Positions 27,124 to 36,192 of a DNA stretch of 64,000 bases are shown piece by piece. The notes below the pieces were generated by a model that saw nothing but the letters and a program-made list of their open reading frames with translations, made no database searches and was not told the DNA's origin. How positions within the stretch are numbered: the first letter of the stretch is position 1; each line of letters opens with the position of its first letter. Position numbers and translations under genes: made by a program. The stretch lies in the NCBI GenBank assembly GCA_965116115.1, contig OZ220486.1:1922001-1986000 (forward strand), given 5' to 3'. Source of the stretch: JAPOXR01 sp965116115 (GTDB lineage Bacteria; Pseudomonadota; Alphaproteobacteria; Rhodobacterales; Rhodobacteraceae).

Positions 27124-27849
27124 ATGCCCGCGAATCTGAATCATCGTGATAAACCCCGTCATGTGGCCTTGATCATGGACGGCAACGGGCGGTGGGCGGC
27201 GAAAAAGAGAATGCCCCGGCTTCACGGACACCGCGCAGGCGCCGAGGCGTTGCGCAACATTGTCCGGGAATGTCCGAATCTGGATATCCGCTATCTTACG
27301 GTCTTCGCGTTTTCGACGGAAAACTGGAGGCGCAAGCCGGAAGAAATCAGCGGGTTGATGTCTCTGATGCAGCTCTATTCCGATTCGGAAATCAGCCAGC
27401 TGCGGGAAAACGGAGTCCATGTGGAATTCATCGGCGATCTGACGAGACTGGATCCCGGTGTCAAGGAACAGCTTGAAACCCTTGCCTGCGAGACAAAAGG
27501 AGGCCGTCGACTCAAACTGACGGTGGCGGTCAATTACGGCGGGAGGGCGGAACTCACCGGCGCGGTGCGCCGCATCGTCTCCCGCGTCGAACACGGGGAA
27601 CTGTGTCTGGATGAGATCACGGAAACGGTGATGCAGGATCATCTGATGACCGCGGATCTGCCTGATCCGGATTTGATTATCCGGACCTCAGGTGAAATCC
27701 GGCTGTCCAATTTTCTGCTGTGGCAATCGGCCTACTCGGAACTCGAATTCGTTGACACCTTGTGGCCGGATTTCACCCCCGAGATTCTGAAATCAATTCT
27801 GGTCCGGTATCCCGAACGGTCGCGCCGTTTCGGCGCCGACGGCGAATGA
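27124..27849 (+). CDS. uppS: isoprenyl (undecaprenyl) diphosphate synthase
   Basis: A 241-aa cis-prenyltransferase that makes the C55 lipid carrier for cell-wall and polysaccharide synthesis. The catalytic Asp is in HVALIMDGNGRWA (13-25). Also visible are HRAGAEALRNIV, YLTVFAFSTENWRR, VNYGGRAEL and the C-terminal LIIRTSGEIRLSNFLLWQ and SELEFVDTLWPDF. A GGAGG site lies 10 nt upstream. It overlaps cdsA by 4 bp. Confidence 0.96.
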   Translation: MPANLNHRDKPRHVALIMDGNGRWAAKKRMPRLHGHRAGAEALRNIVRECPNLDIRYLTVFAFSTENWRRKPEEISGLMSLMQLYSDSEISQLRENGVHVEFIGDLTRLDPGVKEQLETLACETKGGRRLKLTVAVNYGGRAELTGAVRRIVSRVEHGELCLDEITETVMQDHLMTADLPDPDLIIRTSGEIRLSNFLLWQSAYSELEFVDTLWPDFTPEILKSILVRYPERSRRFGADGE

Positions 27850-28655
27850 CGGCCCCGCTTCCCATCCGTTCTGAACTGGCCGCGCGGATCTTATCAGGCG
27901 GAATTCTCGCTTTGGCCGCGTGCGCGGCCCTCTATTTCGGCGGGCCGGCATTTTCTTTCCTTTGCGCCGCGGTCGGCGGCATCATGGTGTGGGAGACGTC
28001 CCGGTTGTCTGATTCGCGCATCCCGCAGCCCGCGGCCGCCGGCCTCGGCATCTGCGCCGCGGCGACGGTGGCCGCCGCCTCAATTCCAGCGGCCAACATC
28101 GTTCATCCGGCGGTTCAGCAGATTGCGGCGCCCGCCGCGGGAATTGTCCTGCTGCGTTCCGGACGGATTCGGTTTTTTGTTTTCAGTTTTCTGATTCTGC
28201 TGTCCGTGCGGATTCTTGACTCGGTTGAGAATGAACTGGGAGCGGGCGCCGCGCTGTGGATCGTCATCACGGTTGCCGCAACCGACGTCGCCGGATATTT
28301 TGCCGGCAGAAAATTCGGGGGCCCCAAGCTCGCGCCGAAACTCAGTCCGAACAAGACTTGGTCAGGCGCAGCCGCCGGATGGACATGCGCGGCGCTGATC
28401 GGCTTGATATTCCAGTCGGCTGTGCCGCATGCGTCGGCATTCGCGGGGTTCTTGATCGCCGTTGCGGCGCAGGCCGGCGATCTTGGAGAAAGCTGGCTGA
28501 AGAGAACCGCGGGCGCCAAGGACAGTTCGTCTCTGCTGCCGGGGCATGGAGGATTTTGTGACAGATTCGACGGTATGGCGGGGGGATGCCTTGGATTTTA
28601 CGCGTTTTATGAATTTCGGACGCTGGCCGGCGGCGGAACCGGCGCGCTGTTGTGA
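27846..28655 (+). CDS. cdsA: phosphatidate cytidylyltransferase
   Basis: A 269-aa polytopic membrane enzyme forming CDP-diacylglycerol from phosphatidate and CTP. The start is the ATG in the ATGA overlap with uppS; the longer open frame from 27762 is not used. The signature SWLKRTAGAKDSSSLLPGHG, then GFCDRFDGM, lies near the C-terminus, and FGGPKLAPKLSPNKTW in the middle. Eight or so hydrophobic segments. The next gene in most alphaproteobacteria, dxr, is absent. Confidence 0.94.
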   Translation: MTAPLPIRSELAARILSGGILALAACAALYFGGPAFSFLCAAVGGIMVWETSRLSDSRIPQPAAAGLGICAAATVAAASIPAANIVHPAVQQIAAPAAGIVLLRSGRIRFFVFSFLILLSVRILDSVENELGAGAALWIVITVAATDVAGYFAGRKFGGPKLAPKLSPNKTWSGAAAGWTCAALIGLIFQSAVPHASAFAGFLIAVAAQAGDLGESWLKRTAGAKDSSSLLPGHGGFCDRFDGMAGGCLGFYAFYEFRTLAGGGTGALL

Positions 28656-28747
28656 GTTGCCGGGCTTCGCGGCGATGCCGTCAGACCCGGTCCGGGCGGT
28701 GAATCCGCGGGTCGGCGGAACGCGTCCGTCGACGAGACTGTGAACTG

Positions 28748-30073
28748 ATGACCGGCCTGTATTCCGCGCTGGGCGCCTTGCCGTTGGCGGCGGCCGCCTT
28801 TCTGGCCGCCGTCGGCATCGTCGTTTTCGTGCACGAGGCCGGGCATTATCTCGCGGCGCGCGCTTCGGGGATTGAGGTGTTGGTGTTTTCTGTCGGATTC
28901 GGCCCGGCGCTGATCAAGAAAACGGACCGCCTAGGCACGGAATGGCGGATAGGGCTGCTGCCGGTCGGCGGCTATGTCAAGTTCTCCGACGGCAGCGGTT
29001 CGGGTTCGCCTGAAAGCGGAATCCGCCGATCAGACGGCACTGGCCGCCGCGGAGTCGCGCTGGCTGACGCCAGTTTGTTCAGCAGGGCGCTGACGGTCGC
29101 TGCCGGGCCGATCGCGAATTTCATCGCATCGGCTCTGGTTTTCGCGGCTCTTGCGATGGCTGTCGGCGTCGTCCGGGATGAAGCGGTGATCGGTGCCATT
29201 AAGCCGCTGCCGGTCTCCGCGGACGGATTCAGGGTCGGCGACAGCATCATCGCCGTCAACGGCGAGCCGGTCGACAGTCTCGGGGCGTTCTTCAGAGCGG
29301 CGGACAACATTAAGCCCGACGCTGAGATTATCTACACTGTCAGGCGCGGCGATGAGACGGGCCGGGTCGCCGGACCGCATCCGCTTCTGCCCATTATCGA
29401 ATCCGTGAGGCCGGTGTCCGCCGCGGCGAGCGCAGGACTTCAGCGCGGCGACGTCGTTCTAGCGGTTGACGGCGCGCCGATTCGCACTTTCAGCGAACTC
29501 GGCCGGTTCATACAGTCTTCAGAGGGAAAGGAACTGTTGCTGGATGTATGGAGACATGGACAGACCATTCCTGTCAGGGTGCGGGGACGGCTGCAGGACG
29601 TTCCGCTTCCAGACGGCGGTTTCAGACAGCAGGTTCTGATCGGCGTGGGCGGCGGCACGTTTTTTGAACCGGGCGTCGACGTGCCCGGAATTCTGGATGC
29701 GGCCCGGATCGGCTTTGTTCAGACGGTGTCAATCGTCACGGGAACGATCAATGGTCTGGCCTGGATCGCGAGAGGGGATATCAGTTCATGCAACATTCAA
29801 GGGCCTATCGGCATAGCGCGGGTTTCCGCGGGAGCCGCTGAGCAGGGGCTGGAGACATTCATCCGATTGATCGCTTTGTTGTCGACCGCGATCGGTTTCG
29901 TGAATCTGCTGCCGATTCCGGGACTTGACGGCGGATACCTGCTCTTCAACCTTTACGAGGCGCTGACCGGGAGAGCGCCCTCGGACGCTTTCATGAGATA
30001 TGCGATGGCGCTGGGCCTTGCCGCCATCGGGCTGCTGCTCGCTTTGGGCATTTTCAACGACTTGACATGCTGA
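28748..30073 (+). CDS. rseP: RIP metalloprotease RseP
   Basis: A 441-aa intramembrane zinc site-2 protease that cleaves anti-sigma factors in envelope stress and clears signal peptides. The HEAGH zinc site lies at 29-33 in VVFVHEAGHYLAARASG. Two PDZ-like regions follow (FRVGDSIIAVNGEPV and AGLQRGDVVLAVDGAPI). The second zinc motif NLLPIPGLDGGYLLF lies near residue 390. Only 92 bp separate it from cdsA. It precedes bamA, as is typical. Confidence 0.95.
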   Translation: MTGLYSALGALPLAAAAFLAAVGIVVFVHEAGHYLAARASGIEVLVFSVGFGPALIKKTDRLGTEWRIGLLPVGGYVKFSDGSGSGSPESGIRRSDGTGRRGVALADASLFSRALTVAAGPIANFIASALVFAALAMAVGVVRDEAVIGAIKPLPVSADGFRVGDSIIAVNGEPVDSLGAFFRAADNIKPDAEIIYTVRRGDETGRVAGPHPLLPIIESVRPVSAAASAGLQRGDVVLAVDGAPIRTFSELGRFIQSSEGKELLLDVWRHGQTIPVRVRGRLQDVPLPDGGFRQQVLIGVGGGTFFEPGVDVPGILDAARIGFVQTVSIVTGTINGLAWIARGDISSCNIQGPIGIARVSAGAAEQGLETFIRLIALLSTAIGFVNLLPIPGLDGGYLLFNLYEALTGRAPSDAFMRYAMALGLAAIGLLLALGIFNDLTC

Positions 30074-30634
30074 CAGTTCTTGAACTGCGTCCGTATGCCG
30101 CCGCGTTCCTGCGGGAAATTGAAATCAAGAATTTACGGAACTTTAGCAGCTGAACTCAGCGGCGGAACCGGCGGGAAGACATGACACTGCCCGTCAAGCG
30201 TTTCAGCCGCCGGGAATTATCGATTTCCCATGCGGAACACCGTGAAATTCGGGCGCGGATAACCGGTTTGATCAATGATCTGTTCACGGGTCTGCGGGCG
30301 GCGCCTTGATGGCAGCGTACGGCAACTCTCAGCCGAACGGATTCCACAGTTCCGCGCTTGATTGAAGACCCGGTGATTCTGCGGAACTGACGCCGGTCCG
30401 GCAAAACGTGAAATTCAGGCGCATTCCTCATATGAATCAAGCCAAGGATGATTCCATAAAGAGCTATCCACAGGGGTTGTGCGACTCGAAACCGAGGGAA
30501 ACCTTTGTTTCACCGCTCATCTTCAGCCGTGCTTTCAGAACTCTCCTCTTCCGCATCCGGGCGTCATGCAGATTTTGACAATCTGCGACTTTGGCTCTAA
30601 CAGGCTTGACGCCACGAGGGAGAGTGATGGAGTC
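30074..30634. other. rseP-bamA intergenic region
   Basis: About 560 bp, longer than usual here. It contains a possible 42-codon plus-strand ORF at 30181-30309 (MTLPVKRFSRREL...) with no known match, and a 9-bp inverted repeat CAGTTCCGC/GCGGAACTG (30347-30355 and 30381-30389). The bamA promoter and the GGAG site at 30628-30631 are within it. The frame open from 30479 is not taken as bamA start. Confidence 0.4.
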
Positions 30635-33058
30635 ATGGGGCAAATTGATCTGACCTGCCTGAGCAAGGCTGTCGCCGGCAGAATGTTCGCAGTTTTTTTC
30701 TGCGGTTTTCTGATGCTGACCGTGTCCGTGCCGCCGGCGCATGCCCAGAGCTACAGTTACGATGAAATCGTCGTCGAAGGAAATCTCCGCGTCGATAAGG
30801 AAAGCGTGCTGCGGTTTGCCGGCCTGCCGCCTGCGGGGCAGGCGTCGGCGGATGAACTCGGCGACGCGTACCGGCGGATCTCCGAGGCCGCTCTCTTCGA
30901 ATCGTTGGAAATCCGGCCGGAAGGCCGCCGGATCGTGATTGAGGTCGTTGAGTTTCCCGTGATCAACGAAATCTCGATTGAAGGGAACAAGCGCCTCAAT
31001 GACGAGCAGCTGCTCCCGCTCATCCGATCCGCACCCCGCCGGATATACCTGCCTTCCCGAGCGGAACAGGATGCCGTGGCAATCGCCGAACAATACAGAA
31101 TCGCGGGAAGAATTTCCACCGACGTCACGCCCAAGATCATCCGGCGGAGCGATAACCGCGTCGATTTGGTCTTCGAAGTCATCGAAGGCGGCGTCATCGA
31201 AACCGAACGCATCAGTTTCATCGGAAACCGGGCTTTTTCCGACAACCGCCTGCGCCGCGAGTTGAGTTCCCGGCAGGCGGGGATTCTGCGCGCTTTCGTT
31301 AAGAGCGACACCTTTGTCGAAGAACGTATCGAACTTGACCGTCAGAAGCTGACTGAATTCTACACCAACCGCGGTTTCGTTGATTTTGAGATCCTGTCCG
31401 TTTCGGCCGAGATGGCGGAGAAGCGTGACGCGTTTTTTCTGGTCTTCACGGTGAGGGAAGGACCGCAGTACAGATACGGGAAAATCAGCGCGAGCAGCGA
31501 GGTGCCGGATTTGGTTGCGAATGATTATCTCGGAGAATTCCGCGGCGAATCCGGAGAAATTTTCTCTCCCGCGGTCGTGCTGGACGGTTTGCGGAGAATG
31601 GAGTTTCTGGCTGCCGACAGAAATCTCCGCTTTGTTTTCGTGGAGCCGGAGGAGAGGAGGAATATCGAGAACCAGACGATCGATCTGAATTTCCGCATTT
31701 ACCGCGGCGAGCGCACGTTTGTCGAGCGCATTGACATCACGGGCAATACCACGACTTTGGACAGGGTCATCAGGCGGGAGTTTCAATTCGCCGAGGGAGA
31801 CCCTTTCAACCAGAGGGAAATCGCGGAGGCGGCGGATCGCATCCGCGCGCTCGGTTTCTTTTCCTCTGTGGTCGTGAACAGCGAGGAAGGCTCGTCGCCG
31901 AACCAGGCCGTCATCAAAGTCGATGTCGAGGAGACACCGACCGGTTCGCTGAGTTTCGGTGCCGCCTGGTCGCAGGATTCCGGAGTCACCGGCAAAGTTT
32001 CCCTGTCCGAGCGCAACCTGCTGGGCCGCGGCCAGTTTCTCAGTTTCAGCGTGGAAACCGGCGACGCCGCAACCTACTCGCTCGTGTTCATCGAGCCGCG
32101 TTTTCTGGACCGCGATGTGTCCCTGCGGCTGGCCACGTCTTTGACCACCACCCGCGGCTTGGGGCAGAGATTCAGCACTGAGCAATGGCGGCTCACCGGA
32201 AGCCTGACATTTCCGGTTTCGGAGGCAGGCCGCCTCACTGTCGGGACAGGATTCTCGACATACAGAATTGAAAATGTGTTTTCCCGCTCGTTCATTGTGC
32301 TCAGTGACGTCGTCCGCGGTCCCGGAGACAGAGTTTTTGTCGATTACAGCTTGGAGTTTGACAGCCGGCGCACGGGTTTTGACCCTGACACCGGTTACGT
32401 TCTGAGACTGGGACAGGAGCTGGGTCAGGGGACCAAAGACAAATCCACGATTTTAACGACCACGGCTCTGCTCGGTGCCCAGACCACGGTGCTGGGCGAG
32501 GGGGTGACGCTGACCGGCGAGCTTGAAGGCGGGGTCGTGACTCCGTTGACCGGCGATTCCCGGATCCGTGACCGGTTCCGGGGCAACAGCCGGATCATCA
32601 AGGGATTCGCCAGCAACGGCATCGGACCGCGGGATTTCGTTCTCACGGGGACAAGCGGCGAATTGAGCAGGACTTACCTTGATCCGCTGGGCGGAAATTA
32701 TTTCGCGGCGTTGCGGCTGGAGAGCCGCTTCCCGCTGGGACTTCCTGAGGAGATCGGAGTGGGCGGCGGGTTGTTCCTCGATATGGGTTCGGTCTGGGGA
32801 CTGGACGAGAACAAATGTTCGAACTACGTCACCGGCGGAACCAACATTCCGTCTCCTGTGGGCGCTCAGCCGGTCAATCAAGAAGTCAAAGACGCATGCG
32901 TGGTCGACGACTCTTTCAAGCTGCGCGCATCGGTCGGATTTTCTCTGTTCTGGGACACGCTGTTCGGGCCGTTGCGGCTGAACTTCTCGCGGCCGCTCAA
33001 GAGCCAGCCCTATGACAACGCCCAGAATTTTGACTTGACCATCGCATCCATCTTTTAG
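30635..33058 (+). CDS. bamA: outer-membrane protein assembly factor BamA
   Basis: The essential Omp85 core of the BAM complex, inserting beta-barrel proteins into the outer membrane. The start at 30635 gives a signal peptide ending AHAQ (about residue 38) and a 807-aa precursor. Five POTRA domains are recognisable by starts such as YDEIVVEGNLRVDKESV, INEISIEGNKRLNDEQL, ERISFIGNRAFSDNRL and VERIDITGNTTTLDRVI. The barrel ends with ASVGFSLFWDTLFGPLRLNF and a C-terminal Phe (TIASIF), the outer-membrane insertion signal. The GGAG site supports this start. Confidence 0.96.
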   Translation: MGQIDLTCLSKAVAGRMFAVFFCGFLMLTVSVPPAHAQSYSYDEIVVEGNLRVDKESVLRFAGLPPAGQASADELGDAYRRISEAALFESLEIRPEGRRIVIEVVEFPVINEISIEGNKRLNDEQLLPLIRSAPRRIYLPSRAEQDAVAIAEQYRIAGRISTDVTPKIIRRSDNRVDLVFEVIEGGVIETERISFIGNRAFSDNRLRRELSSRQAGILRAFVKSDTFVEERIELDRQKLTEFYTNRGFVDFEILSVSAEMAEKRDAFFLVFTVREGPQYRYGKISASSEVPDLVANDYLGEFRGESGEIFSPAVVLDGLRRMEFLAADRNLRFVFVEPEERRNIENQTIDLNFRIYRGERTFVERIDITGNTTTLDRVIRREFQFAEGDPFNQREIAEAADRIRALGFFSSVVVNSEEGSSPNQAVIKVDVEETPTGSLSFGAAWSQDSGVTGKVSLSERNLLGRGQFLSFSVETGDAATYSLVFIEPRFLDRDVSLRLATSLTTTRGLGQRFSTEQWRLTGSLTFPVSEAGRLTVGTGFSTYRIENVFSRSFIVLSDVVRGPGDRVFVDYSLEFDSRRTGFDPDTGYVLRLGQELGQGTKDKSTILTTTALLGAQTTVLGEGVTLTGELEGGVVTPLTGDSRIRDRFRGNSRIIKGFASNGIGPRDFVLTGTSGELSRTYLDPLGGNYFAALRLESRFPLGLPEEIGVGGGLFLDMGSVWGLDENKCSNYVTGGTNIPSPVGAQPVNQEVKDACVVDDSFKLRASVGFSLFWDTLFGPLRLNFSRPLKSQPYDNAQNFDLTIASIF

Positions 33059-33060
33059 CG

Positions 33061-33705
33061 ATGCCGGTCCGGTTTGCAGTGTGTGCTGCGACTGCCGTGT
33101 TCGGGGCGGAGGCGTTCGCTCAGGACGCCGGTTCACTCGACCTGCGCGGTGCCGAAGCGGACAGGGTCGCCATTCTCGATTTCAATGCCGCCTACAACGG
33201 CTCAGATTTCGGCAGGCGCATACAGGCGGAATTCACGGCGGCCCGGGAGAGTTTGGACAATCAAAACAGGTATTTCGACTGCGTTCTGGTCAAAGAGGAA
33301 AATGAGATCGCGGATGCGAAACCCACAATGGACGAAGACTCGTTCAATGAGCGCCGGAGCGAGTTCACGGCGAAAGCCGGCGAACGCCGGAGGGTGCAGG
33401 ATGAAAAGCAAAATATGCTCGTCGAATGGGCCGACGCGGAAATCGGCAAATTCCGCGAAGCCGTTGCACATGTCAGCGAGGAAGTGGCTATGGGCCGTGA
33501 TTTGGACGCCATCTTGTTCGATGAAGGTTTGGCCTGGTACGACAGGGGCTTTGAGCTGTCCTGGCTGTTCGTGCAGCTGCTGAACCGTGATTTCGGTGAC
33601 GGAACAGGGGGCGATTATGTCGCTGCGGCAGTTCATGCCGGACTTGACGCCGCGGATATCGACCCTGTGGACGCAGACTGCGCCGATGAGCTTGCCGCGC
33701 GATGA
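33061..33705 (+). CDS. skp: periplasmic chaperone OmpH/Skp family
   Basis: A 214-aa protein starting 2 bp after bamA. A signal peptide ends at AFAQ (about residue 21). The mature part follows the OmpH pattern: a strand with VAILDFNAAYNGSDFGRRI, then long charged helices (FTAARESLDNQN, EFTAKAGERRRVQDEKQ) and a return helix. Skp holds outer-membrane proteins soluble before BamA. It overlaps fabZ by 4 bp. lpxD, which in many relatives lies between, is missing here. Confidence 0.85.
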   Translation: MPVRFAVCAATAVFGAEAFAQDAGSLDLRGAEADRVAILDFNAAYNGSDFGRRIQAEFTAARESLDNQNRYFDCVLVKEENEIADAKPTMDEDSFNERRSEFTAKAGERRRVQDEKQNMLVEWADAEIGKFREAVAHVSEEVAMGRDLDAILFDEGLAWYDRGFELSWLFVQLLNRDFGDGTGGDYVAAAVHAGLDAADIDPVDADCADELAAR

Positions 33706-34178
33706 GCGATAAGAAACCGGCCCCGGGGCATGACATTGATCATCACATGATCCAACGGATGATTCCCCATCGTTATCCGTTCCTGCTGATTGACAAAGTG
33801 ACTAATGTTCAAACCGGTAAGAGCGCTGTCGGAATCAAAAACGTGACTTTGAATGAACACTATTTTACGGGTCATTTCCCGGGAAATCCTATCATGCCGG
33901 GTGTTGTCATTGTCGAGGCCATGGCTCAGACGGCCGCTGTTCTGGTCAATTTCACGCTGGACATGATTGACCGTGAAATCGGAATCTATCTGATGGCTGT
34001 GGACAACGCGAAATTCCGCCGGATGGTTGTGCCCGGCGATGTGCTGGAACTGCATATGTCGGTGGCAAGGCGCCGCGGCAAGGTGTGGAAACTCGAAGGC
34101 CAAGGAAAAGTCGATGGCCGGGTCGCGGCGGAAGCGGTCATCACGGCCTTCTGGGAATCAAAAGACGGCGCCGTCTGA
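33702..34178 (+). CDS. fabZ: (3R)-hydroxyacyl-ACP dehydratase
   Basis: A 158-aa hot-dog-fold dehydratase of fatty-acid elongation. The catalytic His (58) and Glu (72) lie in HYFTGHFPGNPIMPGVVIVE. IPHRYPFLLIDKV (21-33) and AVDNAKFRRMVVPGD are also typical. It competes with LpxA for hydroxyacyl-ACP, and the pairing with lpxA is classical. Confidence 0.96.
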   Translation: MSDKKPAPGHDIDHHMIQRMIPHRYPFLLIDKVTNVQTGKSAVGIKNVTLNEHYFTGHFPGNPIMPGVVIVEAMAQTAAVLVNFTLDMIDREIGIYLMAVDNAKFRRMVVPGDVLELHMSVARRRGKVWKLEGQGKVDGRVAAEAVITAFWESKDGAV

Positions 34179-34535
34179 ATGTCTGGTCCGGACAGCCGGC
34201 ATGCCGGTCCGGGCCGCAGGCGCTGCCGGCAAGACAAGGCGAAGGAAGTTTCCGATGTCAGGCGATCAGTATGGTATGAAAGGCGGGAAGGGGCAGTTCC
34301 GGAACCGGATGGTCTCCCATCTGCGGTTCGCCCGCTCCGCCAAGCTGTTCGGCTGTTCAAATTCAGCGAGCCGCAGGATCTTCGGGGTGGGCCGGCGGCG
34401 AGGATTGATGCCGCGGGGCGGCGCGCATTCATCAACCGGTTTTTCAAGGCAGCCGCGGATTCGCGCGTCGTCGCCGCTGCCCGCTGTCTGCTGCGGGAAA
34501 CCGCAGAGTTGAAGGCCGGGCACGCAGCCGTCTAG
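34179..34535 (+). CDS. hypothetical ORF between fabZ and lpxA
   Basis: An open frame starts directly after the fabZ stop and ends 3 bp before lpxA (118 codons). The C-terminal half (ARIDAAGRRAFINRFFKAAA) looks coding. The N-terminal half does not, while another frame from the ATG at 34255 (MSGDQYGMKGG) has a GAAGGAAG ribosome site. A frameshifted or decayed small gene is likely. No family is recognised; it is not lpxD. Confidence 0.35.
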   Translation: MSGPDSRHAGPGRRRCRQDKAKEVSDVRRSVWYERREGAVPEPDGLPSAVRPLRQAVRLFKFSEPQDLRGGPAARIDAAGRRAFINRFFKAAADSRVVAAARCLLRETAELKAGHAAV

Positions 34536-34538
34536 CCG

Positions 34539-35342
34539 ATGCCTATTTCGCAGTCAGCATTCGTGCATTCCACGGCAATTGTGGAGCCAGGCGCGCGAAT
34601 CGGCGACAGTTGCCGTATCGGGCCGTACTGCACCATAGGGCCGAACGTGACTCTGCGTCCCCGCGTGACGGTCAAATCTCATGCGGTCGTCACCGGTCAG
34701 ACGGAAGTCGGGGAAGACACGGTGATTTTTCCGTTCGCCTGCGTCGGCGAAGTTCCTCAGGATCTTAAATTCCGGGGTGAGACCACGGAATTGCGGATAG
34801 GCAAACGCAACCGGATCAGAGAGGGCGCGACGCTGAATCTGGGAACCCAGGGCGGCGGAGGCCTGACGCTGGTGGGAGACGACTGCCTTTGCATGACCGG
34901 TGCGCATGTGGGGCATGACTGCCGGGTCGGAAACCGGGTTGTGATGGCCAATCAGGCGGCTCTCGGGGGGCACTGCGTTATCGGAGACAATGTGATCATC
35001 GGCGGACTGTCCGGTGTCCATCAGTTCGTGCGGGTCGGCACAGGCGCCATCATCGGTGCCGTCTGCATTGTCCGGCGCGATGTCATTCCATACGGAATGG
35101 TTCAGGGACCGGGCGCGGCTTTGTCGGGTTTGAACCTGATCGGGCTGCGCCGCCGCAATGAGGATAAGCAGGCGGTCGCAGACCTTCAAAAAGCCTACCG
35201 CAGGCTGAGTGAGTCATCGGGCCCGTTCCAGGACAGCGTGGCAGCGCTTGGACAGACCGGACAGGCGTCGGCGCTGGTCGATGACATCATTCAATTTGTC
35301 GGCGCTGGATCCGGCAGGTCATATCTGACGCCGAAAAAATAA
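34539..35342 (+). CDS. lpxA: UDP-N-acetylglucosamine acyltransferase
   Basis: A 267-aa left-handed beta-helix acyltransferase, the first step of lipid A synthesis. Hexapeptide repeats begin ARIGDSCRIGPYCTIGPNV. The catalytic His is in MTGAHVGHDCRVGNRVVMAN, followed by GGLSGVHQFVRVGTGA and GLNLIGLRRR. The C-terminal helix domain is complete. lpxI follows by 4 bp and lpxB after it. Confidence 0.97.
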   Translation: MPISQSAFVHSTAIVEPGARIGDSCRIGPYCTIGPNVTLRPRVTVKSHAVVTGQTEVGEDTVIFPFACVGEVPQDLKFRGETTELRIGKRNRIREGATLNLGTQGGGGLTLVGDDCLCMTGAHVGHDCRVGNRVVMANQAALGGHCVIGDNVIIGGLSGVHQFVRVGTGAIIGAVCIVRRDVIPYGMVQGPGAALSGLNLIGLRRRNEDKQAVADLQKAYRRLSESSGPFQDSVAALGQTGQASALVDDIIQFVGAGSGRSYLTPKK

Positions 35343-35346
35343 TTCC

Positions 35347-36192
35347 ATGCAGGCGAACGAAATTGACCGCATCGCGGTCGTTGCCGGGGCCGGCAGATTT
35401 CCCGAACTGCTGCTGGACGCTCTCCTCAGAAGCGGAACTGATGTCAGCGTTCTGGCTTTGCCCGGATTCGACCCCGGAAAAAGATACTTCCGGTTGACCA
35501 CGCGCCGCGTGTCGCTGGAAAGTTTTCCGGAGCGTCTGGCGGAACTCCGTTCGGACGGTCACCGCCGACTGACTTTCGCCGGCGCAGCGCGGCGGCCGCA
35601 GACCGGAGCGAAGCCGGAGAAATCTGAACATCCGCCCGGTCTGCCGAATATCCATGCCGGCGATGATTCGGTGTTGCGCAGTATCGTGGATTTGGCGGAA
35701 AACGCCGGATTTGAAGTCATTGGCGGCCATGAGCTGCTTCCTGATCTGGTGTCGGCCCCCGGCGCGCTGACGCGCAGCCGTCCGGGGGCCGAGGACCGGC
35801 TTGATATCGAGCGGGCCGCAAGCATCGTCCAAACCATCGGGCCCGCGGATGTCGGCCAGGCAGCCGTAGTCGTCTGCCGTTTGTGCGTGGCGATCGAAAC
35901 GGTGTCAGGAACCGACGCGATGCTTGATTTCGCAGCCGGCACGATCAACCGGGTCAATCCGATGCCCGGCCAGGCCCGCGGAATCATGTACAAAGGGCCC
36001 AAGCCCGGCCAGGAGCTGAGGCTTGACATGCCGGCGATCGGCCCCGGCACCGTGCGGGGCGCCGCCAATGCAGGCCTGTCCGGTATTGCCGTCGAGGCGG
36101 GCACAGTTCTGATTCTTGACCGGGATGAGACTATAGCCGCCGCTGACCGGAATCAGATGTTTATCTGGGCCAGACATCCATCCGGCAGATGA
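35347..36192 (+). CDS. lpxI: UDP-2,3-diacylglucosamine diphosphatase LpxI
   Basis: A 281-aa member of the former DUF1009 family, which replaces LpxH in alphaproteobacteria. It hydrolyses UDP-2,3-diacylglucosamine to lipid X. Family segments are VVAGAGRFPELLLDA, AGDDSVLRSIVDLAENAGFEVIGGHELLPDL, DVGQAAVVVCRLCVAIETVSGTDAML and DMPAIGPGTVRGAANAGLSG, with the catalytic Asp in the last. It overlaps lpxB by 4 bp. Confidence 0.95.
   Translation: MQANEIDRIAVVAGAGRFPELLLDALLRSGTDVSVLALPGFDPGKRYFRLTTRRVSLESFPERLAELRSDGHRRLTFAGAARRPQTGAKPEKSEHPPGLPNIHAGDDSVLRSIVDLAENAGFEVIGGHELLPDLVSAPGALTRSRPGAEDRLDIERAASIVQTIGPADVGQAAVVVCRLCVAIETVSGTDAMLDFAAGTINRVNPMPGQARGIMYKGPKPGQELRLDMPAIGPGTVRGAANAGLSGIAVEAGTVLILDRDETIAAADRNQMFIWARHPSGR

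Noticed and set aside
30464..32185. 573-aa minus-strand ORF
   Set aside because: It lies opposite bamA, whose POTRA repeats, signal peptide and barrel end are clear. Long antisense frames are common at this base composition.
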